DNA of 64,000 nt from Petunia secreta (Eukaryota > Streptophyta > Magnoliopsida > Solanales > Solanaceae): the NCBI GenBank assembly GCA_029990175.1, contig JARKIP010000042.1:868001-932000 (forward strand), given 5' to 3'. Shown in pieces: positions 57,196-64,000 of the stretch. The notes beneath the pieces were generated by a model. The model saw only the letters and a program-made list of their open reading frames with translations, searched no databases and was not told the DNA's origin. The position numbers were made by a program, and so were the translations under genes. Numbering within the stretch: the first letter of the stretch is position 1; every line of letters begins with the position of its first letter.

Positions 57196-60100
57196 TTGTT
57201 ATGGAAATGACAATATACCTCAATATGCTTGGTTCGTTCGTAAAACATCAGGTTTCGAGCAATGTATAAAGCTGCCTTACTATCACAATTTAGCTGAACC
57301 AAAAACTGGTAAGTTATTCCAAGACTCCTCAATACTCCTTTCAACAACTTCAATTCACATACAGTTATAGCCATAGACCGATATTCAGCTTCAACGGACG
57401 ATCTAGACACTATATCCTGCTTCTTCGTTCGCCAAGATATAGGTATGTCTCCGAGAGAAATATATCATCCGCTGAGAGACCGTCGATTCAATGGGCATCC
57501 AACCTATTCAGAGTCAAACCATCCATATAAACGAAGATTATACTTCGAACTCATTACGATACCTTGTCCCGGGCTATCTTTCAAATAACGTACTACCCAG
57601 AGAGCCGCATCTCAATGCTCAATTTGTGGTTGTTGCATAAACTGAGACAACACATGAACACTATGAGATAAATTCGGACGCGTGAAACAAAGATAAATCA
57701 GATGCCTAACCAGTCTCTGATATCGTTCTGTATCATCAATATGACGGCTACTCGCAAAGGCCAAATAATGATTAAGCTCTACATGAGTACCAATTGGTCG
57801 GGCTTCTAACAAATCGAACTCAAAAATTATATCAAAAGCATATTTTCTTTTGCAGAGAAATATTTTCTTTTGCAGAGAAAAATACCTTTAAGGACCTTTA
57901 GCCACTTCAACTCCCATAAATATTTTAGAATACCTAAATTCTTTATATGAAAACAAGTAGAGAGATCCAACTTGAAAATACGAATAGTTTGGGAATCATT
58001 ACCCGTTATAATCAAATCATCCACATAAACAAGCATACATAAGTGGACTATTCCCATCCTGAATGTGAAAAGGGAATAATCAGAATAGGATTGTCGAAAT
58101 CCATAGGTCTTCAAAGCCGCCGACAACTTGGCAAACCAACACCGTGGTGCCTATTTCAAACTATATAATGATTTTTGGAGACGACTATCATTGTCGGATC
58201 CTTTATTCTGATAATCCGGAGGCAACTTCACATAAAATTCTTTGCTAAGATCATCATGCAGAAAGAAATTATGAACTTCCATTTGATGCAATTTTTCTTA
58301 GTCGTAGCAACAACTAGAAATACTTGCACTGTTACCATTTTTGGCAACGGGAGCAAAAGTCTCCATGTAATCAATTCCTAAAATAACCAAATAAGCCTTG
58401 TATTGTACCACTATTCCATCAGAGTTATATTTAATATTGTATACCGATTGACATCCAAGTGCTTTCTTTCTGGGTGGTAAGTTGTTTTGTTATCTTCCAA
58501 TGCTTGCAAATCCTGTTTCATAGGTTCTCTATATCTTTCATCTTTCACAGCTTCGGAGAAGGATGTTGGCACATGCCCCTCCGTTATGGCTGCAAGAAAG
58601 CTCACATATCGCGAAGAAAAATTATCACAATTAACATAGTGTGCAAGAGGATAAGGCGTATCTTAGGCTCTTTGAGGCTCGGATGAACGATTGGATTTTC
58701 GGACACTGATAGAAACCTAGTGATTAACATTCTAGATTGGATTAGTAACAAAATCACGCAAAAAAAAAAAAAAAAAATTCTTTCTTAACACACTTTCCTC
58801 GGTCTAATTCTTCCTTTGCTACTCCTGCACTCGAATTTTTTGACACACCATTAGTTACCAGATCAACCACTTCCGACACATTATTCCCCAAATTCACTCC
58901 TTCCACTTGAATTTCACTCATCTTATCCTCGGACGTAGTCTGTGCCAAAGGAGTGCCAAAGCTCCCCTCCCCCCTTACTTCAACATTTTCATCATCATCG
59001 ACCACTCATACATTCTGAATAAATTGCTAATTCGAGCACTCATTGGCATCGGACTTTGGTGTGTAAGAAAATTTTGTCTTGTAAAAAGTAACATCTCTTG
59101 ATACGAATATTCTTTAGTATCTAAATCATACAACTTCCATGCTTTCTTCCCATTTGGGTATCCAACAAAGACACTGATGAGTCGTACTTGTAAACTCATC
59201 CCCTTGCGTCCTTTCTTATGAGCATAACAAAGGCATCCAAATACTTTCAGATGATCATAACTCAGTGTCATACCAAACAAAATATCATAAGGTTTAACAC
59301 TGAAGAGGGAGTCTGATTGATTAAATAACAAGTTGTCAAGACAAACCCTCTCCAATATTTAATCAGAAAGTGGGCTTGAAACCTATGGGCTCGGGAAACA
59401 TTTAGGATGTGTCTATATTTTCTCTCAGTTCTCCCATTCTGCTGTGGTGTTCCGGCACACGATGTTTGGAATATAATTTCTTGTTCAATGAAATAAGTTC
59501 TCATACTTATAAATTCCATTTCATTATCACTTTAGAAAATCTAAATAAAGAAAAAAATTTAAGCTATCGTTCCACCATAGCAAATAATTTTTTCAATATT
59601 TGGCTCGCTTCTTTCTTATTTATTAACAAAACACTCACACAGCTCGAGAGAAATCATCAACAATTGTCAAGAAATATGAAGCACCACAAGAAGATTCAGC
59701 TCTATAAGGACCCTATAGATCACAATGTATTAATTCCAAAACTATGGAAGCTTTATTAGAGAAAATGCATTCCTTGTTTGTTTTGCCCGATGACATACAT
59801 CACAAGCTTTATCATTCAATCTACTACTATTATTCCTAATTTTTCGAACTGAAAGAGATTTTATTACTTGAACCGAATGGTAATCTCTGATCTCATAGAT
59901 CTAACACATCCACTCTCAAAGCCTTTATGCGTAGTACAGTTCGAAAATAGTAAAGTCCATCATTTCGTTCACCCGTACTAATCAACGTCCTCGTAGTTTG
60001 GTCCTGCATAACATAAGTTATTAGCGAACTGTATATTGTAATTAAACTGATCAATCAAGTGAGAAATAAAAATCAAATTGCACGTCACTCCGGGCACATA

Positions 60101-61400
60101 AAGAACTTCTCGGATAGTCAAATGCTCATTGATTTTAACTGATCCTTCTCTTGTAGGAATAGAATTGCTTCCATTGGGTAGCCCCTCCGGACACTGTGGA
60201 ATTTCACCCAGGCCTCCCGAAAATATCCAACTCTCCGATCATATGATTTGAAGCTCCTATGTCAATTATCCACGGAATGAATAATCTTACCATGCACTCG
60301 GTCACTGGTGCCCCGACTTCACTTGATTCAGCAATACTACTTAACCCGAGACACTTGATTGTCCGGTTTCCATACCGAATTCAAGCTTTGTTTGAGCCGC
60401 ATTAGCATGGGGTACACCACGTCTACTACAAGCAAATGGTCCATTCTGCCTTGATGGTTGTCCATGACCACAATTACCCACAATTTTATCATTCATACCT
60501 CTACCACATCATTCTAATTTATTTCATATTTAGGAAAATAAACCCACCAATCTGGATACCCTATGACTTCATAACAACGTTCTGAACAGTGACCATAATG
60601 ATCATAACGCGGACACTTCATGCCTTTTCTCTGATTTCAAAATATTTGTGAGGGGTGGATTCAGTTTAGGTAGCAAACTCCACAACTTCCTATTTCTGCT
60701 CTTGTCCCTGTGCTACTCCGATCCTTTCACTCTTTCATCTTGCACCAACTTTTGATATACCTTATTCAATAAGGGCAACAGATCATGCGCCATCAAATTG
60801 GAACAGATTGTTCCATAATCTTCGGCTTTAATCCCATAAGGAAGAGATGCACCTTTTCTTATTCTATTTCTTTCCAAAGCTGCTTACACGCACGTTTTGC
60901 ACATTAACATGTCGAAAACTGCTCATAGTTGCAGAGTTCTTCCCAAAGGGATGTCAACTTTCCATAATTATTCACAATAGTCATTCCCTTTTGCTTATAG
61001 CCAGCACCTGCCTTGAGATCCTGAATTTTGGGTTCATTTCCAACGAAAAATTTATCCCGGATACTCTCCCATAGATCTCGGCTAGTTTCTTATGCGAGAT
61101 AGTAGTCCGGAGAGTAGGTTCAATTAAGTTCCAGATCCAAAATACCAATAAAGAATTAATGGTCCACCAATCATCCAGATCTGGCGAATCCTCATAAGGT
61201 TTTCTTAATGGTTCTGTCCACGAAACCAAACTTTTTCCGGACACGTAAGGCTTTTCTTACAAACCTTGCCCATTCATCATAATCCTCTCTGGTCAAGATC
61301 ACCTGAGTGATGATGAGGCCGGAGTTATCATAGAAGTAATATCATTGGGAGAAATTGTCTTTCGAACAATAGCTCTATTGACGGTTGCTCCGTTCCGGCG
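57195..61400 (-). mobile_element. Decayed Ty1/copia element without LTRs
   Basis: On the minus strand, from right to left, it reads gag (about 61380-60980; SLVSWTEPLRKPYEDSPDLDDWW), decayed protease, integrase (59519-59268; CAGTPQQNGRTERK, and 59355-58975; VFGCLCYAHKKGRKGMSLQVR), RT (58600-57830; LVYVDDLIITGND) and RNase H (57812-57130; SRSSVEAEYRSMA, LNCDSKAALYIARN). Many stops and frameshifts. No LTR was found at either end, and the left edge abuts a MITE. Confidence 0.8.
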
Positions 61401-61529
61401 GGTGTCACAACCATGTCTATTGAGTTTTATTTAATGGAGAATTTTCACAAGAAAATAGGATTATGCATCGAGTTAAAGCTTTGACATCATGCTAATTTAA
61501 GAAGAGAAGAGAAGTATAGAGGTGGATAT

Positions 61530-61735
61530 CTCACCTTTTCCACTAATAAAAAGGGCAGCCCGATGCACAAAACATCCCGCGTTCATGCAGGGTCCGGAAA
61601 GGGCTACACCTCAATAAGTGTGATGTACGCAGCCTAATCTAATGCATGCATTAATGACTGTTTCCACAGCTTCCACCCATGACCTATAGGTCACACGAAG
61701 ACAACTTTATTTGCTCCAAGGCCCCTTTTCACCTT
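61530..61735 (-). mobile_element. TS-type SINE
   Basis: Contains AAAAAGGGCAGCCCGATGCAC, GGGTCCGGAAAGGGC, TGTACGCAGCCTAATC and CTGTTTCCACAGC ... ACCTATAGGTCACACG ... CTCCAAGGCCCC. These are the signature of the tobacco TS SINE family, here with its tRNA-like head at the right (minus orientation). Confidence 0.85.
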
Positions 61736-62440
61736 TTCCATTGATAATGAAGATATATATATAACCTAACCTAAATTGGTGCCTAAGATACTAATGGATC
61801 AAGCCCAAAGTACAAGAAAAATACCCTACCATTAATTACATAATAATTTCATAAATGTCATTACTAATTACATCGACGTATATCAATTGTTGAAAATGTC
61901 TTATGTAGGGCTTTGACCAAACTTCCTAAAGTCGATCAACTTTTGTTTTAGCATCACACCTAACACAAATCTCTAAGGTCAATTTTGTAAGAGCTATTCA
62001 TAATAGTCAAAGAGATTTGTTTTTCCTTTGTCGCAGGAAGACACTAATGCTTCTATCTTCCTGTTAATTATTATCGGTTTTCTAATAGAAACCTACTCCT
62101 ATACTATATAATCAGTTGACTAATCATTGAAGTGAAATTGATAGTATAATTTCATGTAAATATGGCGTGCTCGTGAGTTTTTACTATTATGTATTGTATG
62201 CATACTAGGATCAATTTTGGAACTTTATAATGCTTCTGGCCCAAAGCAAGATGGGATTGGATATATTGGTTGAATCAGTATGGAGTTTACCACTTTAGCT
62301 TTTAGCAGTTTGTATGACTTGTTGAGAATATGTTTTTAAGCAAGGTCTTTATAGTGGCTTGGAATTGGAGCCGCCCATGTTCCTTGTTGGAGTATGTTCG
62401 CTTAAGGTGAGTTTATCCATATGCTTAGACAGGAGATATT
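61736..62440. other. Intergenic DNA, no gene seen
   Basis: AT-rich, with short open frames only. No recognised element apart from the SINE to its left and the MITE to its right. Confidence 0.4.
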
Positions 62441-63080
62441 GGTTCATAGCCTGTGTGGCCAAACTTTTAAGAGGTTAAAAGTACTTTTTTTTAAAGAAAA
62501 AGGATTATTGAAGAATTTTGAGGTGTTTTGCCTAAAGAAAAAAGTACTTTTGAGAAGAAGCACAAGGTATTTCTGCTTTTGGGGAAAGCTACAAATTTGT
62601 GCTTCTCCTCCGAAGCAGAAACAGTTTATTAATATTTTAAGACAAAAATATCCTTATCAAAAATATTTATTTACCATACTATATTCAATTATTCTAATCA
62701 ATATATTTCTTAAATATAAATAAAACTTTGTTTTCTTCTTCCCTCTTTTTGTTTAACCTAATTTCTATTGAATGAAAATCATTATATTTTATATTTAAAC
62801 TAAATGAAAATAAAATATTAAATTAACTCTTTTATTGAAAAAATATTTAAATCTTTGATACGTTTAAATAATAGTAGTCTCATAATGAATCTTAGTAATG
62901 CACTTTTTCGTTATTTGACACTCAAAAGTATTTTTTGTAAAGATTATCCAAACACAAACTATTTAGAAAGGTACTTATCAAATGAGTTGGCCAAACACAA
63001 AATGCTTATTCTTCAAAAATACTTTTGATAAAAGTATTTTTCAAAATAAGCAGTTTTTGGCAGCTTAACAGGCTCTTATA
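62440..63080. mobile_element. Foldback MITE, same family as 23985-24240
   Basis: Left end AGCCTGTGTGGCCAAACTTTT and right end AAGCAGTTTTTGGCAGCTTAACAGGCT are imperfectly complementary. The interior repeats AAAGTACTTTT and ATGAGTTGGCCAAACACAAA. A hAT-like origin is possible. No coding capacity is recognised. Confidence 0.55.
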
Positions 63081-64000
63081 ATCACTAAAATGAGCTTGCT
63101 ACAGTTTTTGCAATTTGTATACTTGTTAAAAATACATATAGCAATTGTTAACAACTCACATGAAAAAAGAAAGTCGTACATCACATGGCTGAGGTTTCTT
63201 TCAAACAGAATAAGTCAACTCCGATATGCTAGTTACGGTCCAAGTGCATTTGGTCCAATATATTGTACAGATTTTGTAAAAATTTCGCCAGAGGCCACTT
63301 TTAATACTGGTATTTAGTTTGAGGCCACTTTTTTCAGTGGCTTTACACTAGAGGCCACTTTTGTGGCAGTATACTAAACGGGGCATATTTAAAAGTCCAA
63401 ATTACCCCTCATCTTTTCTGAATTGATAGGGGTTTTTAAAACCCTTCTCTTCATTTTAACCCGTTCATTTCATGCATTTTAACCCTTCTTCTTCACTGAA
63501 TCTTCATGCAAAAATCACCTTCAAACGTAGAATAGTTAACGAACTGAATTTTAGTTGCATTGCATTACGTTTTCTCTCTTCACCTTTGCATTTTCGCAGG
63601 TATAACATTTCTCTCTTTTCATATACTACTTTTTTGTATTTTTTTTTTGTTGTATTTTTTTGTGAAATATGTTGTTGTTAAGTTAAGTAACGTTATTTAA
63701 GTTTAAATTTGTATGTTTTTTTTTACGTATTTAGTAGTTAATTTTTATTCAAGTTCAAGTGTGTGTGTATTAAAGTTATGTGTGTGTGCATGTCTCTGTG
63801 ATTGCCGTGTGTGTATTCGTGTGTGTGTTTGTGTGTGTGATTGACTGAAGTTATGTTTGTGTGTGTGATGGACTGAAGTTCCACTAGGACTGAACTTCTG
63901 TCTCCAGTGATTGAAGTTTATTCCTAGTGGACTGAAGTCCTCCCCCCCCCCCCCTCCCCAATGCGTGTGACTCAGTGTGTATATGTGTTTGTATGTGTTT
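63081..64000. other. Low-complexity intergenic DNA
   Basis: Holds three copies of GAGGCCACTTTT at about 63292, 63331 and 63351, GT-rich repeats at 63757-63870, GACTGAAGTT repeats, and a C run near 63943-63954. No gene recognised; a 69-codon frame at 63472 is not supported by any motif. Confidence 0.5.

Overview
This is a plant nuclear window, very probably from a member of the Solanaceae. The evidence is intron-bearing genes with GT-AG splice sites, a tRNA-derived SINE of the tobacco TS type, a second SINE of a kind common in nightshades, Stowaway-type MITEs, and dense nested LTR retrotransposons. Genus cannot be decided from sequence alone. Only three ordinary host genes are visible: a POB1/LRB-type BTB-BACK protein (+, 24661-28832), translation factor eIF1A (+, 30297-31590) and a CURT1A-like thylakoid curvature protein (-, 37254-44097). 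All three can be assembled exon by exon with consistent splice phases.

Left third (1-22945): a stack of Ty3/gypsy insertions. Two LTRs without internal regions sit one inside the other at 1-988. A third LTR-only insertion (2149-22940) is split by a 20.2-kb Tat-lineage element (2556-22789, coding strand minus, 5-bp duplication GTTTA). That element carries gag, protease, RT, two RNase H domains, integrase and the antisense ORF typical of Tat elements. Its integrase C-terminus is in turn split by a 9.5-kb Tekay/del-like insertion (7405-16922, duplication ACTTG) with an abnormal structure: both outer ends are U5 ends.

Middle (22946-44159): POB1, eIF1A, a 5'-truncated but open LINE with target duplications just downstream of eIF1A, SINE and MITE insertions, and the CURT1A-like gene. 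Its introns hold an internally deleted Ty1/copia element (38930-41519) and an LTR-like sequence.

Right (44160-55942): the most interesting object, an 11.8-kb Mutator-like element (MULE) bounded by imperfect terminal inverted repeats and a 9-bp duplication with one mismatch. It lies 62 bp upstream of the CURT1A-like start codon. It encodes a MURA transposase, a DUF1985 plus Ulp1-like protein whose catalytic Cys is replaced by Ser, and two small coiled-coil ORFs. Every non-coding stretch I checked between them, including the introns, carries arrays of a 12-bp palindrome, ATGTTTAAACAT, separated by almost constant 8-bp variable spacers (20-bp period). I counted about 43 perfect copies plus a comparable number of variants; none was found in exons or outside the element. 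This is the layout expected of a VANC-type, sequence-specific anti-silencing system as described for Arabidopsis VANDAL MULEs, with a motif I do not recognise.

Far right (55943-64000): the displaced upstream region of the CURT1A-like gene, a 520-bp foldback MULE with a 9-bp duplication, a decayed minus-strand Ty1/copia element, SINEs, a foldback MITE and low-complexity DNA.
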